From Hesseltinella vesiculosa (Eukaryota > Mucoromycota > Mucoromycetes > Mucorales > Cunninghamellaceae), in the NCBI GenBank assembly GCA_002104935.1, contig MCGT01000010.1, positions 620,001 through 684,000 on the forward strand: a stretch of DNA of 64,000 nucleotides. The letters run 5' to 3'. Below are positions 1 to 11,365 of this stretch, one piece after another (position 1 is the first letter of the stretch; each line of letters begins with the position of its first letter). The notes below the pieces were generated by a model that saw only the letters and a program-made list of their open reading frames with translations, did no database searches and was not told the DNA's origin. The translations under genes and the position numbers were made by a program.

Positions 1-639
1 TTGAGGATGTCCTTGTCACACGCTAAGCTGATTTCCTTGTCATTGGAGATGGGTGATTGGTACTCGTCTTTGCGGCTGCTGATCCGATCAAGAACCAATA
101 GTTTTTTAGACACTTTGGGTTGCAAGCAAAGAGGAAAGTTTTTCATGTCATGGATCGCCTTGAGTTTGAACGTGATGGTGCCTGGCAACGTCTATTGAAA
201 AGCTTGGTTCGTCTTCGTCTTCCAATAACAAATAGGTGTCTTTTACCTTGTCAGCTATGGAGGATGGGAGGGAGGTGGGAAGATCCAAAACAAAGGGAAC
301 GGTTTCTACATTTTGCTGAATGATAGGGCTAGGCGATAACATGAGTTTAAACAAGGTGGTTTTGGCATGGTGATCTCGATAGACGCAAGCTAAAAAGATG
401 TCGATACAGGATGGCGAAGGAACTTTGTAATCGACACGGACAACACCTAACAAGTCAAGGAGGAAAAGTTAAAAAAAAAAGAAGCAGGGCTGACACATTT
501 GTTCCGTGTGCAACATGTTACCTCGGATAGAATCGCCTCCAAAGTAAATGTCTTGTTCATCTTCAAGTTCAAACGAGAGCTTGTACTTTTCAATAAAAGG
601 TCCTTCAGCGATCAGTGTGTTTGATTGTGAAGAAAGCAT
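1..639 (-). CDS. Arrestin-like (alpha-arrestin family) protein, 5' part only
   Basis: Three exons read on the minus strand: 639-522, 446-247 and 191 down to the window edge, so the C-terminal part is missing. Introns have GT...AG ends and the frame stays open throughout. The peptide shows an Arrestin_N pattern: a beta-rich start with YKLSFELED, then GDSIRGVVRVDY, a FKLMLSPSPI strand and LPGTITFKLKAIHD, as in the N-lobe of alpha-arrestins and arrestin-related trafficking adaptors. Family members bridge membrane transporters or receptors to HECT ubiquitin ligases for endocytosis; PPxY motifs would normally lie in the missing C-terminal tail, so that role cannot be tested here. The ATG at 639 was chosen because in-frame sequence upstream looks like 5' UTR. 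An arrestin-fold protein of another subfamily is the main alternative. Confidence 0.68.
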
Positions 640-899
640 GGCTTGGAATAAACAAGGACAAGAAAAGGAAGGTGCCTGAATCACTATGCCCCACAAGAGG
701 AAAATTTCAAAACCATTTTTCCAAATCCAGAAACGTGCCTTTCCCGTTTTGTGCCACCTGAAGTTGACAACACAATGAAAGCCAAAATAAAAAAAAAACA
801 CCTTTTTTAAATCATTCCTATTTTGATAGATGGTTCCTTTTCTTTTTTTTAGAGGTTTATTACAAAACGATGTGAGCTATTTACAAGGGATGGAGGATG

Positions 900-2222
900 T
901 TACAAGTAGATGCGTCGCAGATCACCAGGCGTAGTGATTTTTTGACACTGAGGGCACAGTTTTTTGGAGCCCAGGGTTTGCAGCCAGCATTTTTCGCAAT
1001 GGACATGCCAACAGATGACGGAGGTCACAGGTTTGGTATAAGGTTCCAGGCAAATTAAACACCGAGGCACGCTTTTTGTTGCCATTTCCTACAAAAAAAA
1101 AAAAAAATGAGCCTTACTTAGACCCACTCTGCTGCCCTTTACCAATTGATGCACACGTGACTTGAGTGCATCTACCACCAGGTTCCCAGAGGGTGGGAAT
1201 GATGAGGCAGATGTCGACGGTAGGTCGTCGTCGTCGACAGCCAGATCGTCGTCTGTGTCATCGACAATGAGATCAGCCTCGGTAAACTGGCCATGACCAT
1301 ATTGATTGTCGTCATCTTCAATGTCAAGGTCTTCCTCGACATCCTCTTCTTTCCTTGCCGTGGCAAACCCGGCTCCTAAATCAAACAGCGTGAGCACTTT
1401 TCTTTTTTTTTTTTTGATTTTCCTTTAGCATCTTACCTTTGTAGCCGCCTTCCATCATGGCTGAGGCTCGTACCCGCACTTGGCCAGCCCATTCGTACTC
1501 GTCCCAGCTGTCCACTTGTTGGGGTGTGTGCAGTGCTGGGGGCTCGGCGGGGGACGGCTCGTCGCCCATGGATGCGAGGCAACGGTCGATGTGCAAGTTG
1601 ATCGTTTCGGAATCGCCAAACAAGACTTGATTGCAAATAAAACATGTCTGGTCTCCTTGTTGACTAAACGAGGCTGTGAAAAAAGGTTAGACGCTTGACA
1701 GACGCCCCTTTCTATACCTTGATCGAGAGTGCTCGATGGGTTTTCTTGTGGGTTGCTGAGTTGTTTCATGACATTGGTGCGTTGCCGAGCGTTGTTTTGA
1801 AGCACTTCGAGTCGTTCTTCATAGACCGTGCGAGGGCGCTTCCCGTTGTTTTGTTGCATATGTTGTCTGGCCGCCACCGCAGCACCTCGCTTTCCCTTGC
1901 TGTAAAAAAGAATCGAGAAATGAGCTTGTTTTGTTCTCCGAGCAAGTACCAGGACAACTAACGTGTCATCCAAGGGATCGGCATAAATGTCAGAAGAAGG
2001 ATCGTTCAATCGTGCCATTTCATAGTCATAGTGGGCTGGCCATTGTCGATGGGGGATGCGTTGGCGACACAATGGACATTGAGGCGTGCCCTTGGTGGCT
2101 AAGGGGGAAAAAAAAAACATAATCAGCTGCTGTCTGCTGAAGAGAAACGTACCATTGCTATGGTCGACAAGAGAAGTGAGTTCACGGGCTGGTATTCGTG
2201 AACGTTTCCGGCCACTTTGCAT
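900..2222 (-). CDS. RNF220-like RING E3 ubiquitin ligase
   Basis: Six exons: 2222-2153, 2098-1963, 1899-1718, 1673-1437, 1375-1143 and 1088-900, giving 348 aa with phases matching at every join. Near the N terminus is a CPLC...H zinc-finger-like segment (about residues 31-48), a middle block with SQQGDQTCFICNQ and YEWAGQVRVRA, then an acidic linker. The C terminus is a C3HC4 RING (CLIC...CWHVHCEKCW...CPQC) followed by the terminal string TTPGDLRRIYL. RING, middle block and tail all resemble animal RNF220, an E3 that ubiquitinates nuclear regulators, so the orthology call rests on several regions and not the RING alone. Substrates in this organism are unknown. A minus-strand AATAAA lies just past the stop at 861-856. 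The second intron donor (GTTAGT) and the last donor were chosen by phase and are the least certain. Confidence 0.8.
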
Positions 2223-3089
2223 AAAAAAAAAAGAAAAGAGAAGGGTGAAGTCGGGGAAATAAAAACAAGCCGATCATCAAGTAAAGCTGCGAGAGGCTGA
2301 AAGCCAGGTTCTTACGGTTGTGGGAGAGGTTGATCAGCCATGATGAAGAAAATGGCTTAACAAGGTAAAAAATGGATAGCGTAAAGTAAAATGCAAAGTG
2401 AAAATTGAAGATTTGCAGATGGATTGATGTGCGTCTCCACCTGCCTCGGGCATATATTTTTTTAGCGGCTGCCTGGCGACCATGGGCCAATCAACAGCTA
2501 GATTGCAAAAATTCATCAAAAAGCTTGTGCGACGCAAAACGTTGCAAATTTAATGATGATGGCGATTGGCTAGTTTGTGGAGTCAAACCTTTTTTTGGCA
2601 ATCCACCACGCAACAAGGGATTCTGCAAGCTTCTTTGGTTTTTTTTTTTTTTTTCATTTCAGTTCAACTGGATGAGGGTGTTGAACGTTGTTTTTTTTTT
2701 TTTTTTTTTTTGCTGTTGTCTTTCTCTTTTAGCAGCTGAACAATAAGCAGCGAGCGCGTCCAGGGCAAAAAAAGAGCATGTCTTTTTTTTTAAATCCTCT
2801 CGTCTTTCACACGTGAATGAAAAAAGCGTCAAAAGACAGGACAGAAAAATACGGTTTTTTCTTACTTTTTCATTTTATTTTTCTTGAGATGAAATGACTT
2901 GTGTAACAAATCAATTTTTTTGTCACCCGAATCTCATTTTTTTTTTTTTGATCAGCCTCAAACGAATCTATTTTCTTTCTTTTCCTTTTCATTTCCTTTA
3001 GCTTGATACCAAACTACACTCGTTTTTATTACGTTTCTTTTTAATCCTTAATACTTTCCTTTTCAGCTCGACTTCCGTTACTTTCCTTT
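2223..3089. promoter_or_regulatory. Divergent intergenic promoter region
   Basis: No convincing gene. The interval separates the RNF220-like gene (-) from the mucin-like gene (+). It holds CCAAT boxes in both orientations (CCAATCA at 2487-2493 and ATTGG at 2565-2569), a TATA-like patch near 2452-2460 and several T-tracts of 10-20 nt. Assigning these sites to one gene or the other is inference. Confidence 0.4.
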
Positions 3090-5477
3090 ATGCGCTGGTC
3101 TTCCTCCCATTCAAGGCATTTTCTTTGCATCTTGCTTTGTCTCTACTTCGCCTCTGCACATGCCGCCACCGGTAAGTCGTTTTTGCTCGCAATGCCATAC
3201 CTGACCCTTTCTTTTTAGTGCTGAACAGTGAAGAGAACCGCAACGATCTCTTATTGAAGCGGGCACCTCCAGCTGCTGGCTCAGGTACAAATCTACCAAA
3301 CCAAAACCACCTCCCTGTTTTTTTTTTGCTCACTCCTTTTTTTTCAAGATGTGCTTGGTGGCATCTTGGGTGGTGGTTCTACTGGTGGTAGCCAAGCTAC
3401 TGATGCAGGCAAGCCTACTGATGCAGGCAAGCCTACTGATGCTGGCAAGCCTACTGATGCTGGCAAGCCTACTGATGCTGGCAAGCCTACTGATGCTGGC
3501 AAGCCTACTGATGCTGGCAAGCCTACCGACGCTGGCAAGCCCACGGATGCCTCCCCCACCGACGCTGGCAAAGCGACCAATGCTCCTACCGACAAACCTA
3601 CTGATGCTTCCCCCACGGATGCTGGCAAGGCGACCAATGCACCCACCGACCACAACTCTCCAACCGATAACACCATTGGCCATTCTCCTACGGACACCCA
3701 TGGTAATGCACCAACGGATTCCCCTACGCACGACACCCCCACCGATCATGCCTCTCCCACGGACACACACGCCTCCCCGTCGGATTCCCCTACCGACCAC
3801 GCTTCTCCCACTGACCATGCCTCGCCAACGGACACCCATACACCCACCGACCACGCCTCCCCATCAGACACGCCCACAGATCATTCGCCCACCGAAACGG
3901 CCACTGCCCATTCGCCCACCGACTCGCCTACCGAGACCGGCCATGGCCAGCAGTCGCCCACCAACACGCCCACCGACTCGGCCACGCCCTCGGACTCGCC
4001 CTCGGACTCGCTGACCCACACGCCCACCGACTCGGCCACGCCCTCAGACTCGCTGACCCACACGCCCACCGACTCGGCCACGCCCTCAGACTCGCTGACC
4101 CACACGCCCACCGACTCGGCCACGCCCTCGGCTTCGCTGACCCACACGCCCACTGAATCTGCCACACCTTCAGAATCCATGACACCTTCTGCTTCGGCCA
4201 CACCTTCAGAATCCATGACACCTTCAGAATCCATGACACCTTCAGAATCCATGACACCTTCAGCCACGCCTTCAGCCTCGGCCACGCCCTCAGACTCGAT
4301 CACGCCCTCCGCCACGCCTTCGGATTCTGCCTCAGCCTCGTCGGCCGTCGTCTCCTCCACCGACTCCGCCACTCCCTCGAGCTCGCCCTCCTCTTCCTTG
4401 ATCCCTTCGTCCTCCGTCGACCCGTCGTCCAGCAACGTCATCTCCACCGACACGGCCACGGCTTCCTCCACCTCGGTGGCACCTGCCATCATCACCCCAT
4501 CCTCGTCTTCTGACCTCAGCTCCAGCACCGACTCTGCCTCCCTGGCCTCCACCGCCCTGGCCTCCACCGACCAGCTGACGTCGTCGGCTCTCCCCACTTC
4601 TGTCCAGCCCACCACCACCGACTCCTTCACCACCACCTTGACCAGCACCCCCAGCTTCTCCGTCACCTCCTCCACCGCTGTGCCTTCCCTGGTCCTTGGC
4701 TCCGACGAATGTAAGAACGACCCCACAGCTATCAACGGCAAATGTCCCAACGACTACTACTGTAACGCCGCGCTCAAGACCTGTATCGCCCTGGAGTCCA
4801 ATGGCCAGCAATGTTACGAAGACTTCCAGTGTTTGTCATCCTACTGTGGCTCCAACAACACTTGCCAAAACACTCCGTCCTTGAACACCGTCAACACCAT
4901 GTCCGGCGGTCAGATCGCCGGCGTCACCGTGGGCTGCATCGCCGGTGCCGTCCTGTTGGTCGGGGCCTTTTTGCTGTGGCAACGGCGCAATCGCCGCCTC
5001 CACATGCGTGCTCAGCGCTTCAAAGAACATGACATGCTCGAAACCCCTGACTTTGCTGAACACCGTGAATCCAAGTATGCTTTCTTGACCCAGGCCCTAC
5101 ACAACCCAAGTCAACAGTCGCTGGAGGAAATTCACCACGGTGAAAACGACATCGATGATGCTCAGTTCTTTGGCTCCACCGGTGCTCCTTCGCCTGTGCC
5201 TGCCCCTGCCATGGCTGGCCCATCTCACAATCACGTCCACAGCATGTTCTCCTCCCCAGACCCCTATCAAGCCGTGGTGGCGCCGGCCGCCGGGACCCAT
5301 GCCTTGAACCAATCTCATTATCAAAATCGAGTCTCCAGTCAAGTCTATCAACCTCAACTCAATACCAACGCTTCCCAAACCGATTTGGCTTCCACCTCTC
5401 AAGACTACAATCCTTTTAGGCACAACGACAACGCCAGCCAAGCTTCTGGCTCCTCCAAGAATTATGGCTATTTTTAG
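3090..5477 (+). CDS. Mucin-like type I membrane protein, wall-sensor-like
   Basis: Three exons (3090-3171, 3219-3284, 3349-5477) encode 758 aa. A signal peptide (FLCILLCLYFASAHA) is followed by a short propeptide-like piece with LLKR, a possible Kex2 site. Next come about ten GKPTDA hexapeptides and a long Ser/Thr/Pro-rich region with TPTDSATPSD and MTPSES repeats. A Cys-rich module of eight cysteines follows at about genomic 4704-4866 (CKND...CPNDYYC...C...CYEDFQC...YC...C). Then comes one membrane helix (IAGVTVGCIAGAVLLVGAFL), basic RRNRR and a cytosolic tail of about 160 residues. This layout fits a heavily O-glycosylated surface sensor such as the Wsc/Mid2/Msb2 types, but no WSC or named signalling domain is seen, so the function is inferred from architecture only. 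The Cys module is Dickkopf/EGF-like in spacing. Confidence 0.75.
3402..3550 (+). repeat. 18-bp coding tandem repeat (GKPTDA units)
   Basis: About eight near-identical 18-bp units encode Thr-Asp-Ala-Gly-Lys-Pro. They differ mostly at third positions, so the array is recent in DNA terms or homogenised. Further coding repeats follow at about 4010-4150 (42-bp units) and 4190-4260 (18-bp units). Confidence 0.9.
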
Positions 5478-6003
5478 TTGAAATCGCCCTAAAAGAAAAA
5501 GAAGAAAAATCGCTCTTTTTTCCCTCCTCCTTATTTTATATCTTTTTTTTTCACTCTCGCAGACTAGCTTTTATATATGATTGTAATATTACATAAATTA
5601 AGGAAATGCCCTTTTTTTTGATAACCCTTTTTTGTGAAGTCATTTAGCCATGGATCATTTTATGATTTGGGGCATGCAATTGGGCCAACAAATTCATCAG
5701 TCGGGGTATAGTTCAAAAAAGGGCCCAAAAAGAAAAAAAGTTCTTGGCTTTTCTTTTCGTCTTTTTTTTTTTTTTTTCTTTTTATTGTTTTGTGCCCCAT
5801 CCCCCCTTTTTTTCATCGTCATCTCATCACGCACACATTCGCTCTTTATTGCTTTCGTCTTTTTTGTTGAACGACCAAGAATCCCGGGAAGCCTTATTGT
5901 ACAGACCCGCATCGCAAACACGATATTGTTTTTTCCTTTTGTTTCCTCTCTCTTTTTTTTTTTTTGTATCGACTGAAATCAAGACTCTTGTATATTCTCA
6001 TCA
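5478..6003. other. Intergenic: 3' UTR of the mucin-like gene and promoter of the NIPA gene
   Basis: T-rich sequence with runs up to about 16 T. No gene or RNA recognised. Confidence 0.4.
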
Positions 6004-7732
6004 ATGGCTGATAACTCTACATTACCAATATCCGCTGAAGCATTGGAGACCCACGGTGGATTGTATAAAGGCATTGGTGTGACATTGGCTCTTGCCAGTG
6101 GTAAGAACAGCCCCAGTTGAGATGAGAACAAAACCAAACAGGATGATGCATACTGACTTTTGTCTAGGTGTATTTATTGGAAGTAGCTTTGTATTTAAAA
6201 AAAAAGGGTTATTGGATGCAAACGCTCGGTCAGGTAAACATGGAATGAGAAAAAAAGAAAAAGAACCCTGACGCTTTTTATTTTCATAGGCAATGCCGCT
6301 GGTGAAGGCTATGAATATCTCAAATCACCCATGTGGTGGACAGGCATGATTCTCAGTAAGTCATCAGGGAAATTCTGTAAGACAACATCACCCTGACCCT
6401 CTTTTTTTGCAGTGGTGGTGGGTGAAGCGTGTAATTTTGTTGCGTATGCGTTTGCGCCAGCCCTTCTTGTAACGCCATTGGGTGCCATTTCTGTGGTGGT
6501 CAGGTAAGCCATGCTGGACGGGCTGAGATGATACTCACACTGGGCTCTCTTTTTTTTGGCCAGTGCGGTGCTGTCATCGATCTTTTTAAAGGAAGGCTTG
6601 ACATTCCAAGGCAAAATCGGGTGTATCCAGTGTGTTCTGGGGGCCATCATCATCGTCTTGCATGCACCGGAAGAAGGCGCGGCCGACAACTCCATCGATA
6701 CCTTCCGCACCCTCATGCTGTCTGGTGGCTTCATGACCTACTCCGTCTTCGCCGTCGCCATCTCGCTCTTCCTGGTTTACTACTGTGGACCCCGCTGGGG
6801 TAACAAGAACATGCTTGTGTACATCACCATCTGCTCCTTGATCGGGTCGCTGTCAGTCGTGTTCACCCAAGGCATCGGCGGCACGATTGTCCATTCGCTG
6901 GCGGTGGAAAATCAATTCAAGGACTGGTTTGTGTACCTGGTGCTGGTTCTCACCGTGGTCACGCTCCTGGTAGAAATCGTCTATCTCAACAAAGCCCTCA
7001 ACATCTTCAACACCGCCATGGTCACCCCCACCTACTACGTCATCTTCACCACCCTCACCATCATCAGCGCCACCGTCTTTTACCAAGGCTTCGAAGCCTC
7101 GGGTACGGACGTCACCAGCTGCGTCTTTGGCTTTTTCATCATCTGCTCCGGCATCGCCCTTCTCCACCACTCGCGCTCCCAACCTCAGCACCACCAACCC
7201 CTCGACGACGAAAGCAGCATCGCCAGCTCCTCCCGACCCCGCCGCCCCAGTCTCATGCACCTGTTTGAAAACGAAAAATACCTGGACGATGAAGAGGACG
7301 AGGAGGACGCCGCCAACGACCTCTTCCCCAAACCTCTCGCCGGCGCTAGCCGCTATGCCTCCTCCTCCCGTCGCTCCCTGTCCACGCGTCGCGGCAACAA
7401 CTCTCTCGACCACGGCGAATCCATCGAGCTCGTCCCCGCCCCCCACAATTATACCGATTCTATCCATTTGGAAACCATGAATGGCAAAAAGAAAGGTACG
7501 CGCTTCCGCAACCCTGACACCAACCAGGCACTCATCTTTTCCCTCCCTAGGCGCCAATGGACATGACGACGACGTTTTATTTGATGTATCAGCACCCACC
7601 AACGGCCTTAACGGAACACGGAATCGAAGGGCACAAGATCAAATGGACAGCTTGACCTCGTATCGGAACGGCATCAACAAGCCTGATGGCGATGACAAGG
7701 ACGATCTGATGAGCGGCTGGGACGATGAGTAG
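6004..7732 (+). CDS. NIPA-type magnesium transporter
   Basis: Six exons (6004-6100, 6168-6233, 6290-6355, 6413-6503, 6564-7495, 7551-7732) give 477 aa. The first about 310 residues hold nine or so membrane segments and the family signatures: GVFIGSSFVFKKKGLL, LKSPMWWTGMI, GEACNFVAYAFAPA, LVTPLGAISVV and SAVLSSIFLKE. NIPA proteins move Mg2+ across plasma or endosomal membranes. The long C-terminal tail is hydrophilic, Ser/Arg-rich and acidic, and probably cytosolic. The four early introns are short and cut the conserved core in positions that leave every phase consistent. An AATAAA lies at 7897-7902. Substrate specificity cannot be read from the sequence. Confidence 0.9.
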
Positions 7733-9051
7733 GCCCAGTCCTCTTTTAAAAAAAATCAGCAGATATCTTTTTTCTAGAACCGCCCCCGCTCCCTTTCTCT
7801 CTCTCCAACAACCAATCAATGTATCATACTTTTATTTCCTCCCATTCTGCTGTGTTGCATGTCACTTGTTTTTTTTTTTTATATATAACCATCCAAAATA
7901 AACGACCAATCTTTTTTTTTTTTGATCAGCGTCGATTTTCGCGCACTTTTTTTTTTTTTTTTTCAACTGACATGTGCTCAATCTTCCCCATCTTCCCACG
8001 GCAACAAACACACGCAAATTAGTCTGGTCTTATTTTTCTGATGAGAAGATCAAAAAATTGGCAACTGAAAAAGTTAGATGATGCTTTGTGAAAGTGTAAA
8101 TGTGTAGCATTGAGCGTTAATGAGCATTGGATGAAAAAGGAAACCGCACGTTCTTCTCTTCCTCTAATAGGAAAACCTGCTGAAAAAAAACACCCTCGTT
8201 TCTGTTGAGCCTCATTCGCTTCAATTCACTTGGTGTGGCTCTGCCTCCTTTCCACTAGGCAAGGCAACGCTTCGCCTCGATTTTGACAAAAAATGAGGCA
8301 ACCGTGCGCTCGCAGCTTCTTGTGGACACGCGTCTAGGTCAACACGCTGTTTTTTTTTTCCTGACACGCCAAGAAATTGGATACCGCTTCCAGCTGTCAA
8401 ACACGCCTTTTTTTTGACCTTTGGTAATAGCGCTAGGAAATTTGAAGACTTCCTCGTGGTTTTTTTTTTATATTCTTTGCATACGTCTCAGATCACAGAA
8501 TGAGAACAGTCGGATTTATGCAGCGAAGACTATTCAAGAGGAGAGTGTCTTTCAATGTACCACAGATGGTCAGTCATTGCGATTTCAATCGCTTTTACTG
8601 TGCAGAAGTATACGCCAAACACAAAGTGCCATGCCCTATGTATGCTCAACGGCATGCCCTACACCCTCTATCCTATACACACACGCTTCAACGACTTCGA
8701 TCTCAAGACGACAATGTGCTGTTTTCCTGTTCTCCATGGCGGTGGGACACTTTGTATTGCCACGATCCACGGCTTATAACTCATCCAAACATCCCTATGG
8801 TCTATAACTTGCCACCTGTGTCTGGGTATACGCGATCAGCCCCCGTTATCTCTAAAAAAAAAAGGACGAGAACTGAGAATTTGGCTTGTGTGTTTATTAA
8901 ATCTTGAGGGTGATATTCAAATACTAAAATTTTGTACGCATTAAATAAAAAATTGGAGGTAAAACAATGGAATGAATTTAAAGAAATGTGTACAGGAGGG
9001 GTCATCTAGAACATTGACACTGTCAAATAAAATCGTCAGCCTGCGGTTCTT
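7733..9051. other. Intergenic, 1.3 kb, no gene supported
   Basis: Lies between convergent genes. It contains the AATAAA of the NIPA gene and a minus-strand AATAAA (TTTATT at 8893-8898) for the ADF-H/PH gene. The middle (about 8500-8900) has overlapping open frames in several phases without recognisable motifs, so I do not call a gene. Confidence 0.4.
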
Positions 9052-11092
9052 TCATTTGGCGCCAATCACAGATTGGAGAGCTGTGAAAATGGTGCTTGCG
9101 TCCTGTTGACGTTCAACATAAACTTGGTAGGAGGAATCGTCGTTATTGATGATCACAAAAGCGTTGGACAAAAAGGTATCCACTTCAGGGTCGGCCCAGC
9201 GAAGCGCTACAGTGGCTGTCAAGTCAACAATCACCAAAGGCTGATTTGACTAAAATGAAAAACCCGGTGAGGATCTGCACAATGCCCATGACGCTTCCCC
9301 TCTATTTCCAGCTTGGACAGGGTGCGTACCAAATGGTCCGTATACAAAGAGAGATGTTTGTCGCGAATGGTGAAGAAACGACGGTGCCAGAACTGTTCCA
9401 AAAAGAAAAGAGTGCGTCAAGCGTGAGCAACCTCTCTTTTCTCCACATGTTAGACTTACTGGGCTGGTGTGTAATTGAATATTGGCTACACCTTCGACAA
9501 GTACCTGCGCCGGGAATGATGAGTGGTTTGTTTTTTATATATGTTCGTCTCTTCCGATTACCCCTTTGCTTTTTTCGGCATCACGCAGTTGTTGCTGAAG
9601 CTGACGTTGCTTTTCCTCGGCTTGCTGGCGCTTCGTCTTGTCCAACAGCAGTTGATCTTGAGCACGTTGCTCGTCCAGGCGCTTTTGCTCGTCCAGGCGC
9701 TTTTGCTCTTCCAGGCGCTTTTGCTCTTCCAGGCGCTTTTGTTCTTCCAGGCGCTTTTGTTCTTCCAGGCGCTTTTGTTCTTCCAGGCGCTTTTGCTCGT
9801 CCAGGCGCTTTTGCTCGTCCAGGCGCTTTTGCTCGTCCAGGCGCTTTTGCTCGTCCAGGCGCTTTTGTTCTTCCAGGCGCTTTTGTTCTTCCAGGCGCTT
9901 CTGCTCTTCCAGGCGCTTCTGCTCCTCCATGCGTTTCTGCTCATTGAGCCGCTGTTCCTCGGCGAGCTTTTGTTCTTCAAGACGCTGTTGGTCAGCAAGC
10001 TGCTGTTCCTCGGCACGTTTTTGTTCATCAAGGCGTTGCTGCTCTTCGATGCGTCGCTGGTCTTCTGCACGCTTCCGTTCCTCGAGCTGCAGCTGTTCGA
10101 TGCGCTTTTGTTCTTCCATGCGCTTTTCTTCGGCAAGACGCTGTTGTTCGGCAAGACGTTGCTGTTCTTCCAGCTGCTTCATTTCAGCGACACGCTGAGC
10201 TTCAAGCTGGGACGGGGTGACGGGAGGAGGCATAGGCGGCTCGTCAGCGATTTCTTCTTGGGCTTCCTCAAAGGTGTCGACAAACGAACCAGGAGACGAG
10301 GGCATCGAGGGGATATCTTGTTGTTGCAAGGATCGGCGCTTTGCTTGGAGCGAGTTGCGTTTACGTTCAGACAAGGAGGGAGGTCTTGATCGGTTGGGCA
10401 CTTGGTTTTCGCCCAACTTTAAGCGGGTGCGGATGTTGATGTCACTGAGATCAGACATGGAAGAAGCTGTCAGCTGAGCATGATGGACTTGGAATAAACC
10501 AGCAACAGATCGGCTATGCACAAGCGTTCGTGCTAAACAAATAAAATCATGAGACAACAGGATGATACCCCTGAAAAAAAAAAAGATAGGATTGTTTTAC
10601 CTCGTCGGACACCACTGCATGAATAAAAAAAAAGGGCATAGTTGAGAAACGAGGTATCTTTATCAAAGGAAAGGGCGGTTACCTGACTTGATCTGGTACG
10701 TAAGAAATCAAAATAAACCGATCTTCGATTCGGACATAGCCGAAAAGGATTTCTTCTGTCAACTTGGTGCGGAATTCACTGTCAGATAAACGCCAGAAAC
10801 GCAGGTGCAGAAAAAAAAAACGAATGTGAGAGGGTGGATTAACTGGTTTAGAAGCTAAAAACAAGAAAAAAAAAAAAAAACTTACGATAATCCTTGATTG
10901 CCAGCCTCATAAAAAGAAATGACATCACGGCTATTGTTGTATCCCATGATCATCCTAAATATTATAAAAACAAAACATGGAGTTAGAAGCGCTTGGTCGG
11001 TCAAAAAGCAGAAATGCTTACCAGTCGGTGGGGTCCCCATCAACAATGGCTTTATAAGTGCTCGTAATTTTAGGATCAGATAAATCGCACAT
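9052..11092 (-). CDS. ADF-homology / EEQKRL-repeat / PH-domain protein
   Basis: Eight exons: 11092-11022, 10954-10886, 10778-10683, 10614-10601, 10532-9562, 9504-9460, 9392-9330 and 9249-9052. They encode 508 aa. Residues 1 to about 115 form a coactosin/Abp1-like ADF-H domain (DPKITSTYKAIVDGD, ILFGYVRIEDRFILISYVPD, a VRRARTLVHS strand-helix, HHAQLTASS), a fold that binds actin filaments. A Pro/Ser linker and a Glu/Gln/Arg/Lys-rich region of about 200 residues follow, the latter including roughly 15 hexapeptides EEQKRL or DEQKRL. The last about 100 residues look like a PH domain (FWHRRFFTIRDKHLSLYTDH plus later strands and a terminal helix). I infer a link between actin and a membrane or lipid. 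Exon 4 is only 14 nt and is required to keep the ADF-H frame. TTTATT at 8893-8898 may be its poly(A) signal. Confidence 0.78.
9670..9945 (-). repeat. 18-bp coding tandem repeat (EEQKRL/DEQKRL)
   Basis: About 15 copies of an 18-bp unit occur within exon 5 of the ADF-H/PH gene. Glu and Asp versions are arranged in blocks (four E, four D, five E, two D), as expected from segmental duplication. The peptide alternates acidic and basic residues with a period of six, unlike a classic heptad coiled coil. Confidence 0.9.
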
Positions 11093-11365
11093 TGTTGCAG
11101 CAAGATGAAGGGGGGGGGGGAAGAAAGGTAGACGAGGAAACCAGGCTAAAAATTCATTTCTTTTTCGTGTCCAGAGCGTTGCACAAAAAAAGTATAAAAG
11201 AGAGAGGATGGAGGAAGACACCGAGCCTTGATCCTCATTGGCGGGAACCCCACTCGGGCCGTTGGACAAAAAAAAAGGGGAATCCGAATTCTATGAGCTT
11301 GTGATTTTTTTTTTCTCTTTGTTTCTCATTTTTTTTATTTTCTTCCATCTTGACATTCTACTGAA
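11093..11365. promoter_or_regulatory. Divergent promoter of the ADF-H/PH and CPR genes
   Basis: A 273-bp head-to-head gap with a TATAAAAG at 11193-11200 in plus orientation and pyrimidine tracts next to the CPR start. There is no room for another gene. Confidence 0.45.

Noticed and set aside
2405..2746. A 113-codon plus-strand frame in the divergent promoter.
   Set aside because: Ends in a poly-Phe run from a T-tract and has no motif; it reads as promoter DNA.
3402..3550. Regular short repeats that might suggest a CRISPR-like array.
   Set aside because: They are contiguous coding repeats without spacers in a eukaryotic mucin-like gene.
3881..4750. A 289-codon antisense frame across the mucin-like region.
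   Set aside because: A shadow of the repetitive Ser/Thr/Pro codons on the other strand.
8421..8907. Overlapping plus-strand frames of 74-135 codons between the NIPA and ADF-H/PH genes.
   Set aside because: Several phases are open at once, composition is not protein-like and no motif is recognisable.
9523..10389. A 288-codon plus-strand Leu/Phe-rich frame opposite the EEQKRL repeats.
   Set aside because: A mirror of the repeat DNA; the minus-strand protein has real domains on both sides.
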